Below, one piece after another: positions 1-12,760 of a stretch of 64,000 nt of DNA. This DNA is from Rachycentron canadum (taxonomy: Eukaryota; Chordata; Actinopteri; Carangiformes; Rachycentridae). The first letter of the stretch is position 1. Every line of letters begins with the position of its first letter. The translations under genes were made by a program, and so were the position numbers. The stretch spans positions 4,705,447 through 4,769,446 of the forward strand of contig CM076669.1 of the NCBI GenBank assembly GCA_038496675.1, in the 5' to 3' direction. The notes under the pieces are model-generated. The model saw nothing but the letters and a program-made list of their open reading frames with translations, ran no database searches and was not told the DNA's origin.

Positions 1-2396
1 GCCTGACCTCGCTGCAATTCTGAGATTAGCACTTAAAACACCAATCCCTGTATTCGCCTTTTTCAACTACTTTCTAAGACCCCAAAACGCAGGGATCACA
101 TGCTGGCCTACAAAACACTCACTCACGGCAGTCACTCGTCCAGAGATGGTTCGGTCTGGAGAGCAGCACTGCAAATTCTTTCCTCACTCTAGCTCATCCC
201 TGTACATCAGCCCAAAAAAAGGCAACGTTTCCACCCAATGAGTTTGCAGGGGGGCGTGGGGGCATGCTAATTCCAGATTTAATGATAGCCACCTCTGAGC
301 ACAATGAATGGTTGGTTAAATCATTTAAAAAAAATAAATAAAAAAAAAAGAAAGCTATATAACCAGTGTATCATCTAAAAAGCAAAGCATTACCTACCTC
401 AGAACACTTATTTTAAATCTTGGATAACAAACCCACCATGTAGCAAGGTGGTGCACATAGCAGGAGACAGACTAACTGAGGCTAGACATGTGGGCATGAG
501 TAATGAGGTGACATCACTGGAGATCTATGCTAGCATTAAACATTTAAGAATGTTTCAGGTAATCCTTAGATCATTTAAACACTAACCATCCAAAGGTATG
601 GGAGGAGAAAGTATCATCTCTAGTGCAATGAATGAAACTGTGGAACTGCTTATTTCCACGAGCAATAAGTAGAAGTTTGCATTTCTTTAGTATTTTGTGC
701 CTGGAGTTTCCTCATGCCCCTGGAGTTTAAGGTGGGTACAAATCCAGTCTAGAGACTTTGGTAAAAGTGTCGTTCTAAAATGTTACTTTACAAAAACACC
801 AAAAGCGTTGAATGTCACCAGATGCAATCACATAAAAATAGGTTTAAACCACAATCCAAATGACAAATCTTCCACATACTGTGTCTTAAATCGTGTGTTT
901 GAGAGATGAGGTCGCATGTGGAGAACAACACAAAACGAATCGAGATATGAATGAATCTATGAACTGCACTGATACTTTCACAAATAGCAATGGAGGATTT
1001 CCAAAGCCACATTTCAGCACCATATAAGATAAAACTAACCTACAGTACGTACAGTATACACCACTGAAACCAACTTGTCCATATCAGGGCTCTCCTTTCA
1101 GTAACTGCACCTTCGAGCTCCCATAATGTATCACCCGCCCGAGTGGTGTTTTATGAACCATGTAAATCAGACATTTGTCACGATTAGTTTCAAAAGGCCT
1201 CACACATTGGTTAGCACGTGACATTACAGTCTAACTACATCCAACACGGGCTGCCATTTTCAATATTTGCCTTTGGAAGTACTGAAGCTAGTATACGTAG
1301 CCACTGTGGTTAGCGGGGAAATAGCTTAGCACTGCTGACATTCCAGCCAATTGGCAAAGCCTTTGGCTCACTTATGTATCGGGTTAAAACCAAAAACACC
1401 AAAAATCACAAAACGTTCATTTTCGAGCCCAGGAGTCATCAGCTGACGTCGTTTCGTGAGCTAGCTAACGAATGAATTAACCTTAGCTAAACCCCTTAAC
1501 AGCTAACGACAATTAGCTTAGCCTGCTAAAGTAGCGTTAGCATACATTTGGCTTGTCCAGCACAGACACTGCAATGATTTGTCTCTGTTTACAACTTTAT
1601 CACGCTTAAAACAAAATGTGCCAAACACTGCTGCCAACAATGTGGACATTGCGTAAATGTGATATAGGCCTTGCAAGGATAACGTTAGCCTGTAGTCGAA
1701 TGACGTTGTAACTGACTAGCTAGTTAGCTTCTGCTTCCTCTCCAGAGAGTAGCCACAGTCGCCGTGCAGGGTTTATCAACAAAACGACTTTTTCCTGCTC
1801 GCCAGGTTATAGCCATTGTTGTGCATTTCATTTTGCCTGGGTAGAGCGTCCCAATCAATGACAACCTTCACGTTTCGCTCTTGGCACGACTCAACCACAG
1901 CACCCAAAATGCCTTTTGTCCAGCAACACAACTGGAACTTAAAAAAACACTGGTGACTATTTGTCTTGAGTGTAATTTGCAATCTTAACTCAGCCAGTGC
2001 TACAACCTGATATGCAGCAACACAGCAATTAGACTGCACCCACGGACTGAAGATACAGGCTAATTTACCGAGGCAAAAAAAAGTAGTCCCGAAAGCGAGG
2101 CTTTTTACTCTGTTGCTTACTGAGAATAGCACCCCGAAGCTTGCACACACACAGTTAGTGCCGTTTTCGATCTGAATATCCCTCAACCAAGCTTCAAGGG
2201 AAGCCAATGCGTTCATCCCAACTCTGCGACGAAAGGGACGGGCGTGCTAGGTAAGGTAAACAACGGGATGAGAATGGCTTCCATTTGACAGGTGTTCCAG
2301 GGCAAGCGGTCGCCAGCAGCAAACCCATATTGGCGTTGAATTGGCGCTGGCAGTGCCAGTGACTGATGTTAACACTCATAACAGGCGAGCACGAAC
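1..2396 (-). other. ppp1r12a: ppp1r12a intron 1 (5' part)
   Basis: This stretch follows the donor of ppp1r12a coding exon 1 on the minus strand and runs to the window edge. I see no second exon. The part at about 1280-1560 is rich in GCTAAC/GTTAGC words of the kind common in old dispersed fish repeats. The open frames here (for example a 146-codon minus frame at 1776-2216) show no recognisable protein. Confidence 0.7.
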
Positions 2397-2633
2397 CTGA
2401 TGGAGGGCGGTGAGACCGTCTACATTGGCGTAGTTGATGTCAGCGCCCCGGTCAAGCATTCGGAGCACCTCCTCGGTATCGCCGCTTGAGCAGGCGGCCA
2501 GAAACACGGCGCCATCATCGAACTTCACCTTCGTCTTCTTCTTTTTCAGAACAGGAGGCTCCTGGTCCGTTTCCGAGCCCAGCCACCGCTTTAACTGCTC
2601 ATTCCTCTTCTGCTTGGCGTCCGCCATCTTCAT
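2397..2633 (-). CDS. ppp1r12a: ppp1r12a first coding exon (partial gene): myosin phosphatase targeting subunit 1 (MYPT1)
   Basis: MYPT1 binds the PP1 catalytic subunit and directs it to myosin light chain in smooth muscle and non-muscle cells. The 79 codons seen here encode its N-terminus, which I recognise from the family. It starts MKMADAKQKRNEQLKRW, followed by an acidic stretch. The PP1-docking RVxF-type motif KVKF is at residues 35-38. The first ankyrin repeat begins at about residues 41-79 (GAVFLAACSSGD, then GADINYANVDGLTALHQ). The exon ends after a complete Gln codon at 2397, followed by a GT donor on the minus strand (CAG|GTTCGT), so intron phase is 0. The start codon at 2633 is the conserved family start. 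The remaining exons must lie left of position 1; none is visible in the 2.4 kb of intron present. The gene points away from rps16 and the myf pair. Identification is very secure; the 5' UTR limits are not determined. Confidence 0.96.
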
Positions 2634-2749
2634 CCCCCTCCTGTCTCGGGCTTCTTATCTTTCTCCGAGAGAGGATATACTTTATAGTACCACTATCCCA
2701 CAGCGCACTGGGGCGTGGGAAGGGAGGGTTGGGGAGGAGGGGGGAACCG

Positions 2750-2795
<46 letters not shown>

Positions 2796-3000
2796 TCTGG
2801 ATTGTTTTCCATAACCTCGCGAGAACTGGCGCTCAGGAGCTGCAGTATAACGTCATCATCAGCAGATTATGAGGGGAGAGTGAGCAGGGTAATCCCTTAT
2901 AGACCGTGTACCCAAATACGACGGGAGTGCTTTAAAATATTACATAACAGCCAGCAGCTCGCGAGCGTGTTCAGAGAGAGGCGGTGTTTCATACAGAAGA
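2634..3000 (-). promoter_or_regulatory. ppp1r12a: ppp1r12a 5' UTR and probable TATA-less promoter
   Basis: This region lies directly upstream of the ppp1r12a start codon on the minus strand. It contains a GA/CT microsatellite (2753-2793), a CTCGCGAGA element (2816-2824), an ACGTCA half-CRE (2850-2855) and a palindromic GCTCGCGAGC (2957-2966). CTCGCGAG-type elements and CRE half-sites are typical of TATA-less, broadly expressed vertebrate promoters. No TATA box is evident at a fitting distance. The transcription start is not fixed; it could lie on either side of the GA tract. Confidence 0.55.
2753..2793. repeat. (GA)n microsatellite in the ppp1r12a 5' region
   Basis: An uninterrupted GA dinucleotide tract of about 41 bp. 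On the ppp1r12a sense strand it reads as CT repeats, 120-160 nt upstream of the start codon. Confidence 0.97.
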
Positions 3001-4014
3001 ATTCATACAAGCTCCACTTGATTTTAAACTTGTTTATTGCATAGTCTATTGTTTGCTGTGAGGCTGCTGGGTACACAGATGCCACAGTTCACCCTTAGTT
3101 CCAGCACAATACGACATGATAAACAATATAAGTGAATTTTTAGTGAAGTGACCAAATTAATAAATACGCACTCTGAACATACAGTGACAACTTTTGCCAT
3201 TTAACGCTTTTTTATTTTTATTTTATTTTATTTTTTTGTCATCATCATGGAATAATTTATCATTTCAACGGTCTGAGTTCAGAAAGAGAGCAAGAGGCAG
3301 TCAAGTTTAAAAAAAAAACCCTCACTCATTAATTTAACCAAAAACAAATTCATATTTTCCATTGAAGAAATATTTTAACCTATCTGCAAAATCAAATAAT
3401 CAACTTAGTTCACTGTGTGTTTGATCTTAATAATAAAAAAAAAGAGTAGAATAGAAAACCAGGTATATCTATCAAATTAAAGGCATGACAATGTTATGCA
3501 TATAGTATCTTTAGAAATTGGAAAACAATACAAAAGAGAAACAAAAAAAAAGTAAAAATGCAAGTAAAAATAATAAATGGTACCACACCAGAAAGGTTAA
3601 ATCATTATCCATACATCACGGTGCGTTGGTCACTCTGTGCCAACCTGGGAAGCTGCTACATATAGGAGTCTGCAGTTTTCCCATGATTCTTCCAGCGCTG
3701 TACAACACGCCTGTATTGTATTTTATGGGCTATATTTATTTCCCACATGTGGACAGTGAAAAACAAACATTATTAATAAGACAATGGACAAAGCAAGTAC
3801 TGTATTATAACCTGTGTTATTTCTGGTTTTGTGTTTAACTATGTCTTTCCATTCATGCATGTGTACATATAGAGTTAATGCACAATTCCATTAATTCAAA
3901 TCTTTTTATGAAAATGTATTATTTTTAGTAATGATTTAAAGTAACTTCCTGACCATAATATGAGCATTGTTCTTATCTGGTCATGTGCAGTAATTATTCA
4001 TACAGAGACGACTT

Positions 4015-4075
4015 GTCTCTTTTCTTTTGTTTTGTTTTGTTTTGTTTTCTTTTCTTTTCTTTTCTTTTCTTTTCA
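4015..4075. repeat. TTTTG/TTTTC pentanucleotide microsatellite
   Basis: Tandem TTTTG units grade into TTTTC units over about 60 bp. Confidence 0.9.
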
Positions 4076-7000
4076 GAAAGTGGCTTTAATCACGAATAAA
4101 GTAAATAAAGTAAAAAAAGTAAAAAGACCGCAGACCAATGCTTCAAATAAAATTGTTGTTCTAACTATGTCACAAGTAACATGTTTAGTTTCCATCTAAT
4201 AAAAACATTTTGCTCGCTGAGGCAAAATAAAAACCTTCCTACCGCAAAGTACCTGTAATGATTTGATGGGTAACACTTAAAGTGCCAGGAATGTCTAGTG
4301 GACTTGAGCACTGGGGTGGTCCAGCTCAACCTGGAGTAAAAACAAGGTGGCCAGGCATAAAGTGTTTTTTTATTTTGGCACCGCCATGTGTTATTGTTGG
4401 CTGACACCCATGTGTACTCAGCAGGGGGTGTGGTATTGCCTCCTCATACGCAAGTTGTGGGTTTAAAGCATGCAGCCCTTTTTTCTGATATTGAAGTGTC
4501 ATTACAGATGATAATGATGTTATTTTTGTGTTTAAAGACGTCTTTAAAAAAGAAAATTATGCCGCTTGTGCTTGATTAGATACCACCCACCTACTGAACT
4601 TGAGGCTGACATCCTGAATAACAAGCTGTTCAAGCAGAATCATGATCCAAAACATTTATACAACTGCAACCATGAGCCATTGTGTGAAGTCACGCTACCC
4701 CTGTTTTCTCATCTCAGAACCGTTCTTCATGGCTCTGACAGTGAGTGTAGACAGATTTAAATAATTTATTGTCTGCAAATGCAGCAAATGAGACTTGGGC
4801 TGCGGCACACAGGACTCAGAGCCAGAACAAGGAGGTTAAGGCACAGAGAGGACGAGCAGCTCAGCTGATACTCGTCCTTAATGACACAGAAATGTCTTGG
4901 GAAATTACTTGTACTGAGTCATAGACATGGTGGAACACCAACAGCGTCAGTGTCAGGAAGTTGTTGGCCAGTGGTTTCAGTGTGCTGATATCAGGAGGGT
5001 TTGGAGAGAAAGTGATGTGTAAGCTGCTGTTTGGAAGGGAGAACTGACCTTACAGTAACTGACAGCACACAGCGAGCCATGTGGGCCACATCCAGCTCCA
5101 ACTGTAATGAGGGTGTAGTGTGTGATACACAAGTGAGTTTTAGAGCTGCTGATTGTGTTTATAACGGCAGCACAAACAGCAAAAGCTGTGCTTATCTGAA
5201 GGTTTTAGTACCATGGTTTCTAAAGGTTGCTTTTAATTTGAACCAGGCTTCAAATAAGTGATAGCACTGACATTTCAGTTTTCCAACTTCATGCATATAA
5301 AAACATGCAACAGGTACATATGCCCTGAGATTTCAGTGAGGGTTTTGTGATAACTAGTAGCTCTCTGGGCAGACCCAAGCAGCATTACAACCATTGGATT
5401 GAATGTCTAATCAAATGAGTTAGGTTTAAGGTTCATGTGTAAACAACACCAAAGCTTACTCTCATCTGAACTGCTCTTAAGATATCACCTTGACATTTTG
5501 CAACAATGTGTCTGCAAATGGGTTTAATTACAAAAAAAAGGAGACAAACTTTAAGCAAGAATCTTGATGTTCTCAAACTTTAGAGCCATTTTAGAGCCTT
5601 GTTTGTGTCTCTGGGCTGAAAGTACAAATTGAATCCCTTTTAAACTCATGCTGTAACAGGATAAAATGCAAAGACTTCAATGGATGTGAATATTTCCTAT
5701 AGGCCTTTGTGTTTTTAACCTCATCCACAGTTTGCATAAAGTTTGCAATTTCAACTACATAGTTATGTAAGTTGGGCCTGACGTTGCACAAAGGGCATGG
5801 AAAGTTTTCAACATATGTGTGCATACACCACTTAACACATTAACAAACAACTTACATCTTGGATGAACAGTAAAGCTTCCTGTTTATGCATCCTGCCATA
5901 CCACCTCAACAGCTGTATTTACCTCAGTGATGTCAGCTCTTCATGATATACAAGACATAACAAATCAAATGCAATCAGTGCAAATAACTGGTTTTTAATA
6001 TGACGCCAGATGACTATCAGCAGGAAACACTAGAGAAAAATTATTTTTCAGCATCACCCTTGACAGCCAGTTGTGTTGTGTGTCATGAGACTTCTGGACA
6101 AACTCCTGTCTTTCATTACGCTTCACTTTGATTTCCTATGACTGTTTGCTGTTGCTCCTTTTCCTTGAGTGGATAAGCGTCTGGGGGTGAGTCAAGTGTA
6201 TCAATACCACAAAGTTACGCTGGCGCGCTCTCACTGTTTGTGCTCAACTGCCGAGACATGCATGAGCGAGCTGATTAAAACCCAATGACAGACTTAAAAG
6301 TCGTGCCACGGTAGGCGTGTCCTCAGTGGCGTGACATCACTGTCAAAGCGCCTCAGCACCTATGACTGATCTCTGAGAGGAAGCCTGTGTTTACTGCTCT
6401 AATTAGCAGTTTCCGAAGGGACTGTTCCCTGGTGTGGTTTGTGAAACCAGATGAGGTGTGCAAGTCAAGTGTTATGGAAAGACAGCTGGAGAGGGGGAGG
6501 AGCGCCGTTGCAGTGCAAATATGTGTGTTTCTAGGAAGTGTGGACCAAATTCTGCTGATATTAGCCTTCTGAGATACCAGCCTGTCAAAACTTTCCACCT
6601 CTAATACAGTATTTTGGAAGTTTCTTTTATCTGACCTACAGAATCAGTCTGTGTGGTATAATCATATTTTGTCCACTGACACCTTCTAGATATGAATTTG
6701 TTACTTTGATTAAGTGTTTTCTTAGTTAAGTTAAATAGTTTGGGAAATGTATTATTTGTTTTCTTGCCAGGGAACATCAATACCATTCTCTCATGTAATT
6801 AATGATATATTTCCCAACGCTTTTCCTTAAAGGTCCCACATTTTACTCTTTTACAGTTTTATTTCAAGTGTTGATATCCATAAGAAGTTGTATTTGTGGG
6901 TTTAAGGATCAAAAACCATCTCAATGTACTTATCTCCCCACTCCAACCCACCAGGCCTCTCTCTGGAGCGCTAGAGCCGCTCCTCTGATTTTATTTTGAA

Positions 7001-8238
7001 AAATGCAATGTAAACAAATCTTTATTTACTAACTACAATATTTTTTTTTTATCTTATTAGTGTAGTTACAGTATTGTTGAATTAGCACATAAATACAATT
7101 CCTGCTTGATAATAAAAAAATGATACAATTCTGGGACAAACACTGTATATTCAGAATTTGTTTTTTTGTAAATAAAAAAAAACAAACAAACAACAATACG
7201 ATTATCTTAAGTATAGAACCATAGACTGGTCCCGATATCAGCCCCCAAAAAGTCAGGTCAGGTCGATCAGACTGGTAAAAGGTATTTCCATTGCTTGTAC
7301 AGTAATCCTGCGCAGTCAGGATGTCAGTGCAGGTGATCCAGACAAGCAGCACTCACAGTAGGGTGCCTGGTGACGTGTGGACAACTCAGCCCGTCTGAGA
7401 GAAGCCAGATGTCCCAGTCCCATGTCACCCAAAGCCTGTTCTTGGCGTCATGAATGCTTACACACTCATCTCCTTTCTCAACTTGCGGGACCAGACAGCA
7501 ACGCTATCAAGCAGATAGAAATAGTCATGCTTTGATGTTATCAGAGGATGACTTGAAAACTGATGTTGAGAATAGTCTGATAGTGCTCGTTCAGCCCTTC
7601 AGACCCTTTCAATTAGTCACTGGTGGATTGAAGTTCTTGTCCGGGCCTGTGGTATCAGCTGAGAGTTAGCAGGTCAACAGACAGCGAGAAGCCAGTTTCC
7701 AATGGAATACAAAAATATTCTTCCCAGAAGGGCTCATCCATGAAGGAACAGCTCCAAGGTGACACCGCATGCTGGACTGTACTCAACCCAACGTCAATCA
7801 CTGGTGAACAGGCCTCCATTTGACTGCATGTTAACTATGTGTAGAACTTCCCCCCTTGTCCAATGTCACCAGTGGGGTTTAAGTGTCAAAGTATTTAGGG
7901 GAATGAGTGGAATGATAAAGCTGAATCTGTCCAAGGCCAATCATGTGTCAGGCAGGGAAGTGGAGTAAGAGAAACCAATTGGCAAAGAAACAGACAGAGA
8001 GTAGAGGCAATTGAGAGACTGGCAGGAAGGGTACAGAAGGGTAGCTGGGGGGGGGGCAGACCATTCTCATTAAGATGAATAATAATAGTAAGCTGATCTG
8101 GTCAGTGGTCACACGCTGTGGCCTTCTTTCTCAGCAGTGAGTGCTGCTTTACATGCTTGTGTCTGGGTTCTTTTTTATGTGTTTGTGCACTGTGACTCCA
8201 CTCTGGGTCCCTGAGTCATATGGACGAAATGGGTTAAG

Positions 8239-8278
8239 AATTTCAGCAACATCTGATGAATTTCAGCAACATCTGATG
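8239..8278. repeat. Perfect 20-bp tandem duplication
   Basis: The 20-base unit AATTTCAGCAACATCTGATG occurs twice back to back with no mismatch (8239-8258 and 8259-8278). Confidence 0.95.
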
Positions 8279-9875
8279 TATGGCAGGAAGCAGTGGGGAA
8301 GTGACAACTGCAATATTTGCATTTTCGGGTCACGAATGTAATGTGTAGACTGGAGTTGTTGCAGCTTCTCCACGCCATCTCAGAGAGCATGTCACATTTG
8401 GGACAGACGGCACATGTGATCATAGAGGCTATTGGGGCCTCTTGAAAATACCAGCTTGACAAAATAATCTGTGCCACCTGGCCTGTGTTAACATAAGGAG
8501 GTAACTTTTCAAGAGCGCCATGCACCCAAAAACCGGGGTGCGGGGAATGGCAGGGAGGATAGTGGAGGGTCGGGAAGTGTTCATGAGGTGATCTACTCCC
8601 AGACGACAGCTGAGCTCTAACCCCTGGACAGAAATAGGGCAGTCACTTTCACTTAGCAGGGACTGTACAGCCAGAGCATCACTTGATTCTGCTCTTTCAA
8701 TCCCAGGCCATTATTCTGGTATGATAACAATGGACGTTTGATTGTGCTAACTCAATCCAAATGTACGGCGACAATGTTATGTCAGATATGTGCAAATGAA
8801 CAGTGGATTTAGTGTATGATGCAGATGCATTTAATTCTGGGACGCATGTTTCTTTAAGGCCAAATGAGTAGTGACAGCCTAATAAGACAAGGCTATTTGA
8901 GTGACCTTGTTTCCTAGAGAAAAGAGGCTAATAATAGGCCAAAATCTGGAGCTGTGGTGAAGCCTGCAGTAGGTTAGTGCTAAAAGATACATGAATTGTT
9001 CCATGCAAGCCATGAAAAAAAGATAATCAAGTTTTGCTGTCAAAATTAAAAATCACAGTGCAGCCAGATGAAAATGAAGATGTTTTGACCAAGATTGTGG
9101 GGGAGCCTCTTAGCAAACAGATGACAAGATTACAAATGACAAGGCAGGACTTGTGTTAAGCGAGATCTACATTTTTTTTTAAAGCTGCCTAAAAATAGAC
9201 CTCACATGTCCACATGCAGATTAAAAGCATCATTGTATTGTATTCACTTCATCCTACCCATACTGGTCAGGAAGAGTCCCCTTCTCCAATTCCAACACAA
9301 GACATGGTGTAGAAAAATCAATCCTCAGTCCTCATTTTGTAAAATACAGATCGTATATGAGCAGAATTAGTCCAAGTGAAAAAGAATCTTCCAAGATGAC
9401 TGCATTTTTGAGTCTGCTGCCTGGTTGATAAGTTGATAAGTATTGTTTGTTTTTTTTTCTGTTTGGGCCGCTTAGCTCAGCAAGCTGTTGACAGCAACAA
9501 CAATGATATGCAATCTCTGTCAATTTCATGTTGATGTGTGACCAATCAAAACTTTTCTTCTCTCTTTTTGGTCTCCACCAAGTAGCAACTAGCCGCTAGC
9601 AACTAGCAACTGCTCTTTCAGGTTTGTCTTTGTGCTGTTTGGTGTTTGGCAGTTAGTGTTCAGTGTCATTTAAGGGAGCTTTGTTGCTGAAAACAGCTTC
9701 CCACTGCAAATTAGAGGTTAATAAGAGCTGCAAGACTGATCTAGAATAGTGATGTTCCACCGAAACAATGACTTAAAAGGAACTAATGTGCTGTAAAGCA
9801 GGAATGCAGCTGATAATCTGCTGCTGGTTTGGATGTTTAACTTCTGCTACATAGCCAACTTAGACATTAACAGCT

Positions 9876-10101
9876 GTTTACAATACAAGAGGTTATCATA
9901 TTCCCTCTGAGCAGTGCTTCTTATTCAGGAAAGACTGGACGCTACAGTGATTCACTATCAGATAGTGAGGAGATGGTCCAGTTGGACCAGGGCTAGCTGT
10001 TTAACAGGCTAACTTCAGCAGAAGAAAAGTACATAATTTAACACTCATGTTTCTTTCCAGTGCTGGAGACAGCTCTTGACGAGTAAAAGAATGATGTTTG
10101 A
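9876..10101 (+). repeat. Dispersed repeat, family A, copy 1
   Basis: This segment is clearly related to 51108-51320 in the same orientation. Shared blocks include CCCTCTGAGCAGTGCT, GACTGGACGCTAC, GAGATGGT and GCTAACTTCA, and both end near an AGTAAA..GTTTGA block. The class is unknown, and it carries no coding capacity that I recognise. Confidence 0.7.
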
Positions 10102-12435
10102 GGATAAACTTCCAAATACCTTCATTGATATAACAATACTGACTATAGCAGCTTTAAAGACTTGTGTAGACATGAGTCGAGACATTGTAAAATGCAAAAA
10201 GCACATTGTGATACAATCATCAATTCTCCCATCAGGATATTGGTAGTTCAGGTGCAGGTAGCTTAGATGATGGCAGTAGACACCAACACTGAAGCCTTTT
10301 TGTGAGAAATATTTGTCATTCATTTTTATAAATTCTGTAGTCACCAAATTAGGGTGGCCTTGAGCTTTTGGACTCATCCCATTGCTAAAAGACCAATCTA
10401 ATTAAGGCAATATAGTGAAGTATCTGAGTTTCCTTAAATTGATTTCCACGAAGGCTGAACAGGATACTTCCACAGAAATTATTTATCTCTCAGATTATTT
10501 TAAGGCAATGGTTGGGCTGTTTTAAGGTTCTTGTTTTAGCTATTGAAACCCTCCACATTATTTCCATTCACCTTGATGAAAAGAAGCATGAGTGGAAAAA
10601 CAGAGCCATGTTCAGTCTCTAAGCCTCAGCCCTATCAGGTTTAAATACCACTTACACATTGTGAACTGAACTCAACCCCGTGGATGATCAGGGGGTGCAT
10701 GCCCAGTGGGTGCATTCTCCGGGGTCAAAGGTCACAGACCATCCCATTTGTCATGGGCAGTACTTCAAGGCACTTCGTTTCACATGAGGACAGGTTCGCG
10801 TTTCAATTAACAGGTGTCATATATCTCATTTCCTAACTGTGCTCATCTCCCACGACCTTGGTAATCCTAAAATCTATAGCAAGTTACAATGGATATCTGT
10901 TGGCTACAGTGTTTCCCATGACTAGCATTAATCATAGACAGTTTATGTCGGCCAGGGGCTGAATCAGATCCAGGGATATCTTCAGATACATTTCTAACAG
11001 GCCTTTTCAAAATGATCTAGTTTACTGTAGTTGTCTTTAAATCTAGAAAATTAAGTCCACCACAGGCCCGAACAGCTTCTAAATGTCCTCTATTATACAG
11101 AAATGATGTGCAGTTAAGCTTCATCCACACACTTCACAAAGGAAGCCCTCAAGCAGCAGCTTAAAAATAGATAAGTGTTACTTGTGCTACTCTCCCTCTT
11201 ACAGTGCCACCCACATATGATTATTACCCTTTATGCAGCCATCTGACTATTTTCCGCACTAACCGCAGCTGTGTACTGTATAAGCTCGACTAAAGCTTGC
11301 AGGCAAATAGATATCAAGAATTTATTGCTTCACCTCACCCTGGGATAATCAATTACTGCTCAGAAGAGGCAAAACACACTCTACTGCAGGTTTAGAGCCG
11401 ACAAAATGGATTTATGCTATGCAGTACACATCAAAGTGATGTGTGTTTTTGCAGGCTGACAACTCAACAGCAATTTTTTGGTGGGTGTGATATTTCTAGA
11501 AAGATAGACAAAGAAACTTAAGTCATTTGTAGTTGGCTATAATCACAGATGAAATAGAATACATCTGCCTCCACCTCTCTCTTATAATCTTAACCATCAC
11601 GCTAGGTCGCGTAAAGTCAAATACATTTTGTTTTTTGTAATATCGACGGTAACCTGATTAGTGAAGAGCTCTCTGTGATGGAGTTTAAATTTAGAGTGCA
11701 CAATAAATTGGGTCAAGGCAGTTTTAGTGCCAATATTCACAATCCTCGTCTCCCATGTCGAGGGTGCAGTCAGAGGAATGTAAATTAAATACATCTTAAA
11801 CACCGTGGACGGGGTCCCAGACAATGTGACACGCTGAGCCTGGCGCTCGGGGAAACAGTCAGTTGCAGTGACCTCGCATGGTGTTTGATTCAGCTGTGTT
11901 ATCTGTGAGGCACAGGCCTTACAGCAAGGTGTGGCACTGTTGCAGCTGACAAGGTGACAACTGATGCTGTTCATCAAATGTTGGTACGTGTCACCAGCCC
12001 CAGTCTGCACTTACCTGAGCAGGGGAGGAGGCTGATAGAAGAGGGTGGGACTGATGGGAGGGTGGTGGGTGTTTGCAGTGCAGATTCTAACTAAAGGGTG
12101 ATTTTCCCTTCCCACGAGCCTCTAAATGCAGAAACACAATTCACCTGTCTCATGGGATCAGCATACTCCAGTTCATCACTGGTGAACTGGAAACATACCA
12201 AAATGTTCAGCGTTTGTGGCTTGTGATGCCCCAAAGGTAGAGAGATTTTTGTACTTCATGCACTGACTCCTGAAGTACCTCTCCGTACGGAAAGAAAACC
12301 TCAGCACAGTCTGAACTTTGAAGAAGCTATCTGTAAGCCATTGTTTGCGTGTACGGCTGTTTATTAACCAAAGATACCAACAAAGATGCGCGTTCATCCT
12401 CAGACTTCATTCCTTTGATCACCAAAGAAAACCCT

Positions 12436-12477
12436 CTTGCTTTGCTTCTATTTCTATTAGCATGCTAACCAGCTAGC
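12436..12477 (-). repeat. Dispersed repeat, family A, short inverted fragment
   Basis: It reads as the reverse complement of part of family A (GCTAGCTGGTTAGCATGCTA, then a purine-rich AGAAAT..AAGCAAAG block) with an internal deletion relative to the 51.1-kb copy. Confidence 0.5.
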
Positions 12478-12635
12478 ACACGAGCTGAAGCTCTTGGCGA
12501 GCTGAACAGCTGTTAGTGCTGACATAGGCAATAGGAAACCTTACAATAGCTCATTTAAAATAATGCACTTTCTTGCTGAGACTTAGAGAAAATAATTGAT
12601 ACCAATTACATACCTGTATGGTATGCGTAGCTGGA

Positions 12636-12760
12636 ACCAGCTGCTGGTTAGCTTAGCTTAACATACTAAGATAAGACTGGAAACAACTGGCCTGGCTTTG
12701 TCCAAAGTCAAGTGCATCTAAAACTCCCCAATTAACATGTCATATGTCAAGTTGCAATAA
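12636..12760 (+). repeat. Dispersed repeat, family B (GCTTAGCTTA...AGACTGGAAACA type)
   Basis: It contains GGTTAGCTTAGCTTAAC, then AGACTGGAAACA, GCCTGGCTTTGTCCAAAG and CCAATTAACATGTCATAT in that order. This word order is familiar from a repeat spread through many percomorph genomes. An inverted relative lies at 27925-28015. Confidence 0.55.

Noticed and set aside
2434..3044. Plus-strand frames rich in Arg-Glu repeats opposite ppp1r12a exon 1
   Set aside because: They are antisense readings of ppp1r12a exon 1 and the GA microsatellite.
11597..12010. 137-codon minus-strand open frame
   Set aside because: No recognisable domain, no splice or promoter context, and composition typical of chance open frames in AT-balanced intergenic DNA.
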